Source: Pseudomonadota bacterium (GTDB lineage: Bacteria > Pseudomonadota > Gammaproteobacteria > JAADHS01). From it: a stretch of 62,314 nucleotides of DNA. Positions 43,446 through 52,025 of the stretch are shown here, in pieces (the stretch's first letter is position 1; each line of letters opens with the position of its first letter). Both the position numbers and the translations under genes were made by a program. The notes under the pieces were generated by a model that saw nothing but the letters and a program-made list of their open reading frames with translations, did no database searches and had not been told where the DNA came from. The stretch is taken from NCBI GenBank assembly GCA_021821045.1, contig JAKACW010000025.1, positions 1 to 62,314 of the forward strand. Direction: 5' to 3'.

Positions 43446-43695
43446 GAACCACGTCACCTCTCGCAAGGGGCACGCCGAAAGCCGCCTCGCGGTTTCCGTG
43501 CCCTGTTGCGTTGCATGCGTTACGGTAGCAAGCCAAAAAAGAACGCCCTCTCGTGGCGCATCGCGATTGGCTATTGCGTCACGAGTAAGTCTACAGGGTC
43601 GTCCGATAGAGAATTATTGATATTACAAATGGCCGCGATTGCCTTTTGACAATGCGGCAGGATGGCGTGGGACGGCGGACGAGGACGAAGTGCGC
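43446..43695. promoter_or_regulatory. Region upstream of the dab operon
   Basis: This 250-nt stretch has no gene of its own. An AT-rich patch (GAATTATTGATATTACAAAT, 43611-43630) resembles the AT-rich dyads before sbtA and cbbL but does not match the ATCAATT-N6-AATACG element exactly. It is the best candidate for the dab promoter and operator. Confidence 0.35.
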
Positions 43696-43899
43696 CTAGC
43701 GTTGGTCGGGCGGAAGCGCCAGTTTACCCTTGGCGGAAAGTGCCGCACGGTGGGCGCGGCTTGCCCGACGCGCAGCGGCGGCCGAATCTTTCAGTTCCAC
43801 CGCGGCCGCCATTGAATCCTCGACGGTGGCGGTCTTGCGTGCTTGACCGGGCGCAGATGCGAATTGGGGTTTGTGCGGTTCCAGTATTTCGTCGATCAT
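43696..43899 (-). CDS. Small basic hypothetical protein upstream of the dab operon
   Basis: This 67-residue frame (MIDEILEPHKPQFASAPGQARKTATVEDSMAAAVELKDSAAAARRASRAHRAALSAKG...) is Ala/Arg-rich, with a GAGG Shine-Dalgarno 9 nt before ATG 43899. The middle is probably a helix. I recognise no family. It is on the same strand as dabB, 250 nt upstream, and could be the first gene of that operon or spurious. Confidence 0.35.
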   Translation of the reverse strand: MIDEILEPHKPQFASAPGQARKTATVEDSMAAAVELKDSAAAARRASRAHRAALSAKGKLALPPDQR

Positions 43900-43997
43900 G
43901 TTCGACCACCTCGGGAAAGTGTCGCGGGGGCGTTAACTATACATGCAGACAATTCTCGGATCAATTGCGCGTTTTTGAACGACTTGCTTGAATGCAT

Positions 43998-44064
43998 TAC
44001 CATCATGCCGGAGCACGAAGTGATTCGCTCCATCTACGGCGTCGGCGACAAATGGGAATTATGA
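43998..44064 (+). pseudogene. Fragment of an OmpR-family response regulator (baeR 3' end)
   Basis: The sequence encodes only the last residues of a BaeR-type regulator (MPEHEVIRSIYGVGDKWEL, stop at 44062-44064) and matches the 3' end and 3' flank of baeR (21044-21150) at the DNA level, including GCGGCTTTAA after the stop. The rest of the gene is missing. It directly precedes the DUF2892 gene and its conserved upstream block, so the ancestral order was probably regulator then DUF2892. Confidence 0.8.
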
Positions 44065-44189
44065 CCATTTCCCCGCCGCGGCTTTAAGCCCACAATCTCT
44101 TCACATTTGCCACATCGTTTCCTCACGGTTGGTCCCTAATCTTGTCATCGTGGAATCAAGTTCGATTCCAAAACGAAAAGGAGATCACC

Positions 44190-44432
44190 ATGAACACGAC
44201 CAATTATCAGAACATCAGCAACACCGCTCGCGTGGCACGCATCGTCGCCGGTTTGGGCTTGATCGGAGTGGCATTCGTGCAAACCGGACCGATCGGCGCC
44301 ATCGCGCTCCTGCCTTTGATCGCCGTTTACCCGATCTTGACCGGCTTCTTGGGTTGGGATCCGCTGCACGGCGGCGCCGCGAAGGCGAAGGATCGCACCA
44401 AAGGCCACACCACCCGTGTCGCGACGGCGTAG
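44190..44432 (+). CDS. DUF2892 inner-membrane protein (YgaP C-terminal type)
   Basis: The 80-residue protein MNTTNYQNISNTARVARIVAGLGLIGVAFVQTGPIGAIALLPLIAVYPILTGFLGWDPLHG has the N-R-x-R--G pattern and two membrane helices of DUF2892. AAAAGGAGATCACC precedes the ATG. A truncated paralog is at 16048-16266 and they share about 95 nt of upstream sequence. Such proteins often accompany rhodanese or sulfur-oxidation genes, though not here. It may form a small membrane dimer; function unknown. Confidence 0.85.
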   Translation: MNTTNYQNISNTARVARIVAGLGLIGVAFVQTGPIGAIALLPLIAVYPILTGFLGWDPLHGGAAKAKDRTKGHTTRVATA

Positions 44433-44564
44433 CCATGGGCTGCTGTGTGACGCAATCTCCGGGGCGTCGGGGTCACTCAAGTGATTCCGACGCTCAGGAA
44501 ACCTGGCGCAAGAGATGAGCCCGAGCGGCGATAGACCACGCACTAGTGGGTCTTGCGGACATGA

Positions 44565-44945
44565 TCACGCTGGCTTCTTGTACGACTTGAGGAGGTAAAT
44601 CTTCATCATGATCAGACCGACGAACACCGTCAGCGAGCCGACGCTTAGCACGGGTTCTACGAATTGCGGTTGTACGAAATTTCCGTACGCGAGAAATAGT
44701 CCGACCAGCAGCAGGAATGAACCCAGTTGGTGCACATAGTATTGCGCCGATGCCAGCTTCGACGGCGCGGACGGCAGCCACAGCTTATGACACACCGCAT
44801 AGACGAATGACACGACGAAACCGACCAGCATTATGTGCGCGTGGGTAACCATTTGACCATGATTCTTCGACGCGGCCATATGGATGCCCAGCGCCAAACC
44901 GAGAATGGCGTAACCGAATGCCGTCAATAAGAACTTTCTATCCAT
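44565..44945 (-). CDS. Four-helix membrane protein with oxidase-subunit-I-like His pattern
   Basis: The 126-residue protein has four hydrophobic segments. HMAASKNHGQMVTHAHIMLVGF and VCHKLW...QYYVHQLGSFLLLVGLFLAYG place His residues near helix ends much as in helices of heme-copper oxidase subunit I (THAHxxxxGF). It is far too short to be an oxidase. Similar small proteins are annotated as oxidase-like or hypothetical. A heme-binding role is possible but unproven. It is monocistronic. Confidence 0.55.
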   Translation of the reverse strand: MDRKFLLTAFGYAILGLALGIHMAASKNHGQMVTHAHIMLVGFVVSFVYAVCHKLWLPSAPSKLASAQYYVHQLGSFLLLVGLFLAYGNFVQPQFVEPVLSVGSLTVFVGLIMMKIYLLKSYKKPA

Positions 44946-45079
44946 TTTTCTTCCTTTCTCTGTTCAGACGGAATCTCGCGCCGCGCTCGTCAAGTCGCGC
45001 GGCGCCCGAGATCATACTCCGGCCCTCCACAGTCCCGATAGTGGAAAGATTTGAACGCAAGGCGTCGGTCACACCTTGA

Positions 45080-45820
45080 CTACGCGGCTTTCGCCTTCTG
45101 GACCTCGATTGATGTCGCCAACGCGCGCAACAGCGCGGCGCCGTTGCCTCGCCACGCACTGCCGTGCATACAAGCCAAGGTGATGGGCGCCTCGTTGGCC
45201 AGGCGTTCCAGCATGGTACGGGTATCTGGGGCGTGGGCGTAGTAATCCATGACGCCACGGAACGCTTCGCTCGGCCCTAAGATGTCGCTCTCGACGAGTG
45301 CGTCTTTGCCTTCCCCGGGCTGGGTAAACAGATCGCCGCACAGCAAGGTGCGGGTGGTATCGTCGATCATGAAACCGCACTCCCAGCCATGGGGCAGATG
45401 GGGCGTATCGAACCAGCGCAGCGCATGTCGACCGAGCTCCAACTTTTCGCCGTCGCCGAGCGCAAACGCCGGCCGATCCGCAACATCATTGACCGAGACC
45501 ATGGCCGCGACTTGGCCGCACACCGGCACGGCTTGCGGCGCGATCGCCAAAAATTCATTGAGCGAACCGCATTCGTCCGCCTCGAAGTGGGAAAACCCGA
45601 TATAGCGCAGCCGCTCGGGCGGCAGGATGGTGGCAATGGCTTCCTGCACCAACGGGAACATGCGGCGCGGGCCGGTGTGAAAGAGCATGGGTTTGTCGTC
45701 CACGATCAGGTACTGATTGAAGCTGAACGCGCCGGCCGGCATGTGGACGGGGGTGTTGATCCGGTAGATGCCGTCGGCGATTTCGCTGATGTTGGTGCCG
45801 GATTGTGCGTTGGTGATCAT
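45080..45820 (-). CDS. MBL-fold metallohydrolase of flavodiiron/ODP type
   Basis: The 246-residue protein has QYLIVDDKPMLFHTG, then SHFEADECGSLNEFLA (H-x-E-x-D, the diiron motif of flavodiiron proteins rather than HxHxDH), WFDTPHLPHGWECGFMIDD and LLCGDLFTQPG. It keeps H-x-E-x-D-E-x-G, a distal D and H, so it is probably a diiron oxygen or NO reductase-like or redox-sensor (ODP) domain without flavodoxin or rubredoxin parts. It is divergent from the sigma factor gene. Confidence 0.75.
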   Translation of the reverse strand: MITNAQSGTNISEIADGIYRINTPVHMPAGAFSFNQYLIVDDKPMLFHTGPRRMFPLVQEAIATILPPERLRYIGFSHFEADECGSLNEFLAIAPQAVPVCGQVAAMVSVNDVADRPAFALGDGEKLELGRHALRWFDTPHLPHGWECGFMIDDTTRTLLCGDLFTQPGEGKDALVESDILGPSEAFRGVMDYYAHAPDTRTMLERLANEAPITLACMHGSAWRGNGAALLRALATSIEVQKAKAA

Positions 45821-45930
45821 GATGTAGCCTCCTTGGTTGGATTGGATTTAACCGGAATTCACTTGGAGGTGTAACGACACCGCCGATCGTTACACTTCCA
45901 ATGCAAAGGAGGTCCGGCTATGCTCCCCAA

Positions 45931-46500
45931 ATGCTTGCTTCAGACCCGGATATCCCGCTGGACGACGCCACCCTGGCGCGACGCGTGGCTCAGGCCGCGC
46001 CCGACCCCGATCGGGAAGCGGAGGCCGAATTGTGCCGACGGCTGGCACCGCGCGTGCGCCTCTACGGATTGCGCCACTTGCGCAATGAGGCGGCGGCCGC
46101 GGATCTCACGCAACAGGTTTTGCTCATGATGATCGAACGTCTGCGCGGCGGGACCGTGCGCGAGCCGGAACGGCTGGCCTCGTTCGTGTTTGGCATGTGC
46201 CGCATGGTGGTGCTGGAGTTGCGGCGCGGACAGGCACGGCGCGACCACCTTCTGGAAGTCTACGGCGAGGCATTGGCGCCGCCCGACCCGCAGCCGCCCA
46301 ATATTGACCACCCGCGGGTGGCCCACTGCCTGGAGCGTTTGCCGGAGCGGGAGCGCACCGTGCTGCTGCTGACCTTCTATGACGATCTGCCCGCCGATAC
46401 GTTGGCGCAGCAGTTGGATTTGAGCCCGGCGAACATCCGCGTGATCCGCCACCGCGGGCTCGACCGCTTGCGCGCCTGCGTCATGGGAGAATCCAAATGA
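45931..46500 (+). CDS. ECF-like RNA polymerase sigma-70 factor
   Basis: The 189-residue protein has a sigma-2 region (LRNEAAAADLTQQVLLMMIERLR) and sigma-4 region (CLERLPERERTVLLLTFYDDLPADTLAQQLDLSPANIRVIRHRGLDRLR). Start is uncertain: the strong AAGGAGGT at 45905-45912 is 7 nt before an out-of-frame ATG at 45920, whereas the in-frame ATGs are 45901 (no Shine-Dalgarno) and 45931 (about 18 nt away). It overlaps its anti-sigma by ATGA. Confidence 0.8.
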   Translation: MLASDPDIPLDDATLARRVAQAAPDPDREAEAELCRRLAPRVRLYGLRHLRNEAAAADLTQQVLLMMIERLRGGTVREPERLASFVFGMCRMVVLELRRGQARRDHLLEVYGEALAPPDPQPPNIDHPRVAHCLERLPERERTVLLLTFYDDLPADTLAQQLDLSPANIRVIRHRGLDRLRACVMGESK

Positions 46501-47075
46501 ACGCGCCGTCGTGCCGATCGCCGCTCGCGTGGGAAACGTTGACTGCCTACTGGCTCGGGGAACTGGATCCCGCCGAAGCGGAGCATGCCGAAGAACACTA
46601 CCTCGGTTGCGCCGAGTGCAGTCGCCGGCTGGAGCAATTAGCAGCCTTGGCCCATGGCGTACGCGCACAAGCGCGAACGAGCGGCGTCGACATGATCATC
46701 AACGATGAATTCGTGCGCCGGCTGAAACAAGATGGTCTGCGGGTGCGCGAATATCACTTGCCGCGCAATGGTTCGGTCAACTGCACAGTCGCCCCCGAAG
46801 ACGATTTCGTGGTAGCACGCTTGGATGCGCCGCTGGCAGGCGTGCAGCGCGTCGACATGCTCACCCTCGACAGCACCGGCCACATTGCAGCGCGACAGCA
46901 AGATGTCCCCTTCACCGCCGACAACGGCAGCGTCGTATTCGCCGCCGGCATCGACAAGCTGCGCGCCCTCCCCGCTTCCACCTTCCGCGTGCGCCTGCTC
47001 GCCGTCGATAAGGATGGGGACCGCACACTTGGCGACTACACTTTCAATCACAGGCCGTATGCGTATACGCCGTAG
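46497..47075 (+). CDS. Zinc-finger anti-sigma factor (soluble)
   Basis: The 192-residue protein has HAEEHYLGCAECSRRL, a H-x3-C-x2-C anti-sigma zinc finger (zf-HC2), near residue 35. No membrane helix is seen, and the C-terminal half (SVNCTVAPEDDFVVARLDAPL...RTLGDYTFNHRPYAY) is beta-rich and may be a sensor domain. It starts in an ATGA overlap with the sigma gene, the typical pair arrangement. It would bind the sigma factor and release it on an unknown signal. Confidence 0.8.
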   Translation: MNAPSCRSPLAWETLTAYWLGELDPAEAEHAEEHYLGCAECSRRLEQLAALAHGVRAQARTSGVDMIINDEFVRRLKQDGLRVREYHLPRNGSVNCTVAPEDDFVVARLDAPLAGVQRVDMLTLDSTGHIAARQQDVPFTADNGSVVFAAGIDKLRALPASTFRVRLLAVDKDGDRTLGDYTFNHRPYAYTP

Positions 47076-47108
47076 CGACCTGCGGGCACGACGCTAGACG
47101 ATGTGCTG

Positions 47109-47642
47109 TCAATGGCGCTCGACCAACGCCTGCAGGTTCGCCAATCCCTTGTCGTAGTCTGCGCCGATCATGTCGTCGAAAAACAAACCGAAATAGCGGG
47201 CGATAGGATTGTTACCCAGGTCCGTATCGAACCCCCATATCAAGCGGGTACCGTTCGACGCCGGCGTCAGCCGGTAGTACGCGGTCGCTTGGCCATGCCC
47301 GTCGAACTCGAGGGCCACTTTGACGTGTTCATTCGCAACGCTTTCGATGATTTCCTGACTGCCGCTGCCCACGTTCGGGTGATCGCTGTTCCAAGTCATT
47401 TTTGCGCCTTCGCCGCGAGTGCCATTCTCGAAGGTATAGTGGGTGTCCGGATCGATCCTCGCCCATGGCGACCACCGATTGAATTCCTGAAAGTCGTTAA
47501 CATAGGCGAACACATCCGACGGCGGCGCGCGGAGCAGCGCTTCGCGTTCAACGTGAACTTGCCTCGGCAACAAATAGGCGCCCGCGATCAACACAACCAG
47601 CAGGGATCCCACCACAACGACGATTTTTCGAATTGGACTCAC
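47109..47642 (-). CDS. Membrane-anchored SRPBCC/polyketide-cyclase-like protein
   Basis: GTG 47642 (VSPIRKIVVVVGSLLVVLIAGAYLLP) with GGGAGGAATCGAC upstream is the better start; the longer frame to 47774 crosses the promoter of the divergent gene. A single N-terminal helix is followed by VEREALLRAPPSDVFAYVNDFQEFNRWSPWARIDPDTHYTFEN, the SRPBCC/START-like opening with NRWSPW, and ends with DYDKGLANLQALVE. A hydrophobic-ligand pocket in the periplasm is likely; ligand unknown. Confidence 0.82.
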   Translation of the reverse strand: MSPIRKIVVVVGSLLVVLIAGAYLLPRQVHVEREALLRAPPSDVFAYVNDFQEFNRWSPWARIDPDTHYTFENGTRGEGAKMTWNSDHPNVGSGSQEIIESVANEHVKVALEFDGHGQATAYYRLTPASNGTRLIWGFDTDLGNNPIARYFGLFFDDMIGADYDKGLANLQALVERH

Positions 47643-47839
47643 GTCGATTCCTCCCTCGCGGTTGCGTGCTCCGATTGTAACCGGGAGCGCAGTACAGTGA
47701 ATCCGTAGGATCATTGACCTCGGCGAACAGATTGTCCGGATTGAACGTTTTCTGCGGGCGTCCCGTACTGCCATTCGTCCAAAAAGTGGTCAAAATACTC
47801 GACCAGACCTTGGCGCATCCGCACCATACACGAAACACC

Positions 47840-50116
47840 ATGAATCTTTTTTTGAAACTAGCGCTCTACATCGCCCTGGCTGCCCTTCTTGTTGCTTGCG
47901 GCGGCGACGATAAATCGGGCTCTACACCCGTGCCGGTCGCGGAAAACCCGGGGACGACGGATCCACCGGTGGACGACGAACCTCCCGGCAACGGCGGCGA
48001 CCCGATCGCCCCTGCGCCCCCAACTGCGGAACGTCCGACCGGTCAAACCTGTCTCGCCGGAGCGCGGCCCGCGCCGGGACCGGTGCGTTTGGAGCGAGCC
48101 TTTGCGCCGCTTGGTTTCGTCGTACCCGTGCAGATCATTCAGTCGCCGCGACAGGACGAGCGATGGTATGTGGTGGAAAAGGCCGGCCGCATCGCGACCT
48201 TTACCGCGAACGCGCCTGCGCCGGCCGCGGTGACTGTGCTGAATATGCCGGAGCGGGTCGATGAGCGGTCGGAAGGCGGGTTGCTGAGCATGGCCTTCGA
48301 TCCGCGATTTCCGGCGCAACCGTTCGTATACGTTTACTACACCACCAGCGACGATGCAGCGCGGGATAACGGTGGAAACTTTCGCAGCGTCGTGTCGCGC
48401 TTCGCCTACGACAGCACAACTCATACTATCGATCCGGCCAGTGAGCTGCAGTTGCTTGTCGTGGCGCAGCCCTTCGGCAATCACAACGGCGGCATGATCG
48501 CATTCGGGCTCGACAACTATCTATACATCGGCCTGGGCGATGGAGGCAGCGGTGGTGATCCGCAAAATCATGGCCAACGGCTGGAAACCTTGCTCGGCGC
48601 GATGTTGCGCATCGATGTCTTGAATCCTCGCGCGGGGCAGCCCTACGCGATTCCGCCAGACAACCCGTTCGCCGACTCATCCGGCTGTGCATCCGGCCGC
48701 TGCCCGGAAATCTACGCCTGGGGTTTACGTAACCCTTGGCGATGGAGTTTTGATCGCCTTAGCGGCGACTTATGGGCCGCGGATGTGGGCCAGGACAGTT
48801 TCGAGGAGATCAACCTCATCGAAAACGGGAAGAACTATGGTTGGCGCTGCTATGAAGGCAGCGCGAGTTTCAATCTCAACGGCTGCGCGGATCCAGCCAA
48901 TTTCACCGCTCCGCTGTACGCCTATGCGCACGTATCTGGCGCAGTGAACTCCGTTACCGGCGGCTTCGTTTATCGCGGCACCCGACTGCCGCAACTCACC
49001 GGCCGCTATGTTTTCGGCGATTTTGGAACCGGCAACATCTATGTTCTGTCACGCAATGCGGACGGCACGGCCGGAGTGGAAACTTTGCTTGAGAGCGGGC
49101 TGCAAATTGCGTCGTTCGCCGAGGATCGCGACGGCGAATTATACGTTGTGTCATTCGACGGCACCCTCCACCGTTTTACGCCCGGGGCGGTGTCTGCGCC
49201 TTCGGTTGCGGAGCGGTTGTCCCAGTCAGGCTGCGCCGATGCAGCCCAACCGCAGCGCGCCGCCGCGACCATGTTGCCCTATGCGGTGAATGCGCCCTTG
49301 TGGTCCGATAGCGCGCGGAAAGAGCGCTGGTTGGCGCTACCCGATAACGCGACCATCACACTGGGCGACGACGGTGACTGGGATTTTCCGCCGGGAACGG
49401 TCATGCGCAAAGATTTCCTTATCGAACAACGCCGCGTCGAGACGCGCTTGCTCAAACGTCACGATGATGGAGGCTGGGCCGGCTACAGCTACCAGTGGCT
49501 GGCGGACGGCAGTGACGCGTTGTTGCTGGCCGACGGGGCCGAGTCACAGGTCGGCGACATTGTGTGGCGATTTCCCAGTCCCGTTCAATGCCTGCAATGC
49601 CACACCGCCGCGGCGGGACGCTCCCTTGGATTGGAGACTGCGCAATTGGATCGGCCAGGTGTGGGTCCGTTGGCAGCGGTAAATCAACTCGCGTTCTGGA
49701 ACGAGATGGGTCTGTTTGGTTCGTCGGCGGGCAGTGAACTTGCCCGCTTCGACGCACTCAGCAACATCGATGACGCTAATCTGCCGCTGGCGCAGCGGGC
49801 GCGTTCGTATTTGCACAGCAACTGCGGCGGTTGCCATCGCCCGGGCGGACCCGGCGGCGGAGCGTTGGACCTGCGCTACAGCGTAGCGCTAGCGCAGACA
49901 GGCGCATGCGATTCGATTCCCTTGAGCGGGGATTTGGGGATTCCGGGCGCGCGCGTCATTGCGCCGGGCGATCCCGATCGTTCCGTGCTCGTTCAACGCA
50001 TGAGTTCCGTCGGTGAAACGCGCATGCCGCCGCTGGGTAGCGCGCTCGTCGATGCGAATGCCGTCGCGGTGTTGCGCGCGTGGATTGCTGAGCTACCCGC
50101 GGCGGCGTGCCAGTGA
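47840..50116 (+). CDS. Lipoprotein sugar dehydrogenase (Gdh/sorbosone type) with c-type cytochrome domain
   Basis: The start is ATG 47840 (MNLFLKLALYIALAALLVACGG); 758 residues. A lipobox and Pro-rich linker are followed by a six-blade beta-propeller with FVVPVQIIQSPRQDERWYVVEKAGRI, SEGGLLSMAFDPRFP, NHNGGMIAFGLDNYLYIGLGDGGSGGDPQNHGQ and WGLRNPWRWSFD, diagnostic of the glucose/sorbosone dehydrogenase family (PQQ-type). The C-terminal part has two heme motifs, CLQCH and CGGCH, with a distal Met late (MSSVGETRMPPLG). It is a secreted or anchored sugar-oxidising cytochrome fusion. Confidence 0.87.
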   Translation: MNLFLKLALYIALAALLVACGGDDKSGSTPVPVAENPGTTDPPVDDEPPGNGGDPIAPAPPTAERPTGQTCLAGARPAPGPVRLERAFAPLGFVVPVQIIQSPRQDERWYVVEKAGRIATFTANAPAPAAVTVLNMPERVDERSEGGLLSMAFDPRFPAQPFVYVYYTTSDDAARDNGGNFRSVVSRFAYDSTTHTIDPASELQLLVVAQPFGNHNGGMIAFGLDNYLYIGLGDGGSGGDPQNHGQRLETLLGAMLRIDVLNPRAGQPYAIPPDNPFADSSGCASGRCPEIYAWGLRNPWRWSFDRLSGDLWAADVGQDSFEEINLIENGKNYGWRCYEGSASFNLNGCADPANFTAPLYAYAHVSGAVNSVTGGFVYRGTRLPQLTGRYVFGDFGTGNIYVLSRNADGTAGVETLLESGLQIASFAEDRDGELYVVSFDGTLHRFTPGAVSAPSVAERLSQSGCADAAQPQRAAATMLPYAVNAPLWSDSARKERWLALPDNATITLGDDGDWDFPPGTVMRKDFLIEQRRVETRLLKRHDDGGWAGYSYQWLADGSDALLLADGAESQVGDIVWRFPSPVQCLQCHTAAAGRSLGLETAQLDRPGVGPLAAVNQLAFWNEMGLFGSSAGSELARFDALSNIDDANLPLAQRARSYLHSNCGGCHRPGGPGGGALDLRYSVALAQTGACDSIPLSGDLGIPGARVIAPGDPDRSVLVQRMSSVGETRMPPLGSALVDANAVAVLRAWIAELPAAACQ

Positions 50117-50187
50117 GTCGTGCGGTGATGCGGCGCAATGAGGCATGAGACATTTGGTGTCGGGGCTTGAATCTTGCAATTCACAGT

Positions 50188-51348
50188 TCACGAATTGACC
50201 CCGTTGTTTGTGCCGATCAGCGTCTCGAGCCCGACTGCCCTTATCGTTTCAGTCAGCGGAAAAGAATCCTGGCCGGGAAAGACCACGATTAACTCGTCGA
50301 TCCCAAGATCCTCCTGCGCCGTCACCAAGGACGTCGTAACCTTCGGCGTGCTAGTGTGCTTGATTTCGAATCCCAAGCGCTTGCCGCCCTTTACGAGCAA
50401 TAAGTCCACCTCTGCCCGTCCGTATGCGGACCAGAAATAACATTCGCCCTCCTCCGCCTGGTAAAGCTGGATGATTTGTTCCATCGCGAAACCTTCCCAC
50501 GACGCGCCGAGCTTGGGATGAAACGACAGCGACTTGGCATCGTCCACGCCCAACAGCGTGTGGAGCAAACCGCAATCGCGAAGATAGATCTTCGGCGATT
50601 TCACCTGCCGCTTCTTTAGATTCTCGTGCCAGGGCGGAAGCTGGCGCAACATGAACGTGGCGCTCAGAATATCGATGTACTTCCGCGCCGTGGTGTCGGC
50701 AATGCCAAACGATCGGCCAAGCTCGGAGTAATTCACGATCTGGCCGTGATAATGGGTGAGCATCAGCCAAAAGCGCCGTAGCGTCGGCGCGGGGATTTGT
50801 ATCCCGAGCGCGGGGATGTCACGCTCGAGATACGTTGCGATATACGACTTTCGCCAAGCGGCGCTATTGGCCTCGTTTTTCGCCAGAAAGGAAAGCGGAA
50901 ACCCGCCCCGCAGCCACAGCGTTTTGATACTTGCCGAACCGACCTCGGACGCCAGAAATGGAGTCAGTTCGATATGCGCGATACGCCCAGCGAGCGTTTC
51001 CGACGACTGTTGAATTAGATCGCGTGACGCGCTGCCAAGAATGAGAAATCGGGCAGGATTGTTTTCACGATCAACCAAAACGCGAATGACCTCGAACAGA
51101 CCCGGCGCACGCTGAACCTCGTCAATCACCACCAAGCCTTTGAGCTCTTGCAGCGCGAGCATGGGCTCTTGCAGCCGGGCAAGATGGGTTGGGTTCTCCA
51201 GATCGAATTCGGTAACATCAGCGGCCGACGCCTTGGCGAACACGCGGGCCAAGGTGGTCTTGCCACATTGGCGCGGCCCCAGCAAGGCGACGACGGGATG
51301 CACGTCAAACGCGGCTTCGATCTTCTGCAGATAGGCTGGTCTGTCCAC
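50188..51348 (-). CDS. AAA+ ATPase with DUF4143 domain
   Basis: The 386-residue protein has Walker A GPRQCGKTT (residues 24-32), Walker B LKGLVVIDEVQ and a sensor LGSASRDL, followed by the DUF4143 PD-(D/E)xK-like tail with GASWEGFAMEQII and EVDLLLVKGGKRLGFEIKHT. These stand-alone ATPases are common in Bacteria and Archaea, often mobile or defence-associated, and their function is not established. It is single and intact. Confidence 0.9.
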   Translation of the reverse strand: MDRPAYLQKIEAAFDVHPVVALLGPRQCGKTTLARVFAKASAADVTEFDLENPTHLARLQEPMLALQELKGLVVIDEVQRAPGLFEVIRVLVDRENNPARFLILGSASRDLIQQSSETLAGRIAHIELTPFLASEVGSASIKTLWLRGGFPLSFLAKNEANSAAWRKSYIATYLERDIPALGIQIPAPTLRRFWLMLTHYHGQIVNYSELGRSFGIADTTARKYIDILSATFMLRQLPPWHENLKKRQVKSPKIYLRDCGLLHTLLGVDDAKSLSFHPKLGASWEGFAMEQIIQLYQAEEGECYFWSAYGRAEVDLLLVKGGKRLGFEIKHTSTPKVTTSLVTAQEDLGIDELIVVFPGQDSFPLTETIRAVGLETLIGTNNGVNS

Positions 51349-51478
51349 GAACTCATTTTAGTGTGAAATTTCGGTTATATCAACCGAATTTTCACAGTCC
51401 AACGCGGCTTAGCGACCGTTGGATTAGTTCTTTTTTTCTATATTTTTCATGGCTGTTTTTTCCCTTTACCGACCTCGC

Positions 51479-51991
51479 TCACCCCTCGCCGCGCCCGTCG
51501 TAGGCCCGCCGAATCTTTTCGATGTCGACTTTCTTCATCTCGAGCAATGCCCTCATGGCACGCTCGGATTTTTCCGATTGGGGATCGCCCACCAAGTCGG
51601 ACAGCGCTTTCGGGAAGACCTGCCATGACACACCGTACTTGTCTTTCAGCCAGCCGCACTGTTGGGCGTTCTCATCGCCGCCTTCAGATAAGCGTTCCCA
51701 ATAGTAGTCCGCCTCTTGTTGCGTCTCGCACGGCACTTGAAATGAAATCGCTTCACTGAACTTGAACAGCGGCCCGCCGTTGAGTGCGGTGAACGGCTGG
51801 CCGTCGATCTCAAAGTCAACCGTCATCACCGAACCTTCCGCTCGACCATGGATTTCGTGCCCTTCCTTGCCGTAGCGCGCGATTCGTCCGATCTTGGCGT
51901 TCTTAAACACGGAAACGTAAAACCGCGCCGCTTCCTCGGCCTCGTTGTCGAACCACAAACAGGGCGTGATTGTTGGAGTGCTGGTTTTCAT
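51479..51991 (-). CDS. VOC-family PhnB-like protein
   Basis: The 170-residue start at 51991 follows GGAGGGAACCC. It begins with the PhnB pattern PCLWFDNEAEEAARFYVSVFKNAKI and contains GQPFTALNGGPLFKFSEAISFQV, WERLSEGG and GWLKDKYGVSWQVFP, the standard signatures of 3-demethylubiquinone methyltransferase-like VOC proteins (PF06983). Glyoxalase fold; activity of this branch unknown. It ends in the shared 3' half LEMKKVDIEKIRRAYDGRG. Confidence 0.9.
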   Translation of the reverse strand: MKTSTPTITPCLWFDNEAEEAARFYVSVFKNAKIGRIARYGKEGHEIHGRAEGSVMTVDFEIDGQPFTALNGGPLFKFSEAISFQVPCETQQEADYYWERLSEGGDENAQQCGWLKDKYGVSWQVFPKALSDLVGDPQSEKSERAMRALLEMKKVDIEKIRRAYDGRGEG

Positions 51992-52025
51992 GGGTTCCCT
52001 CCGAATGGTTGCTTGTTCGCTCAAC

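Noticed and set aside
43986-44064. Intact regulator gene
   Set aside because: Only the last about 20 residues of a BaeR-like protein are present; the frame upstream has no receiver or DNA-binding domain.
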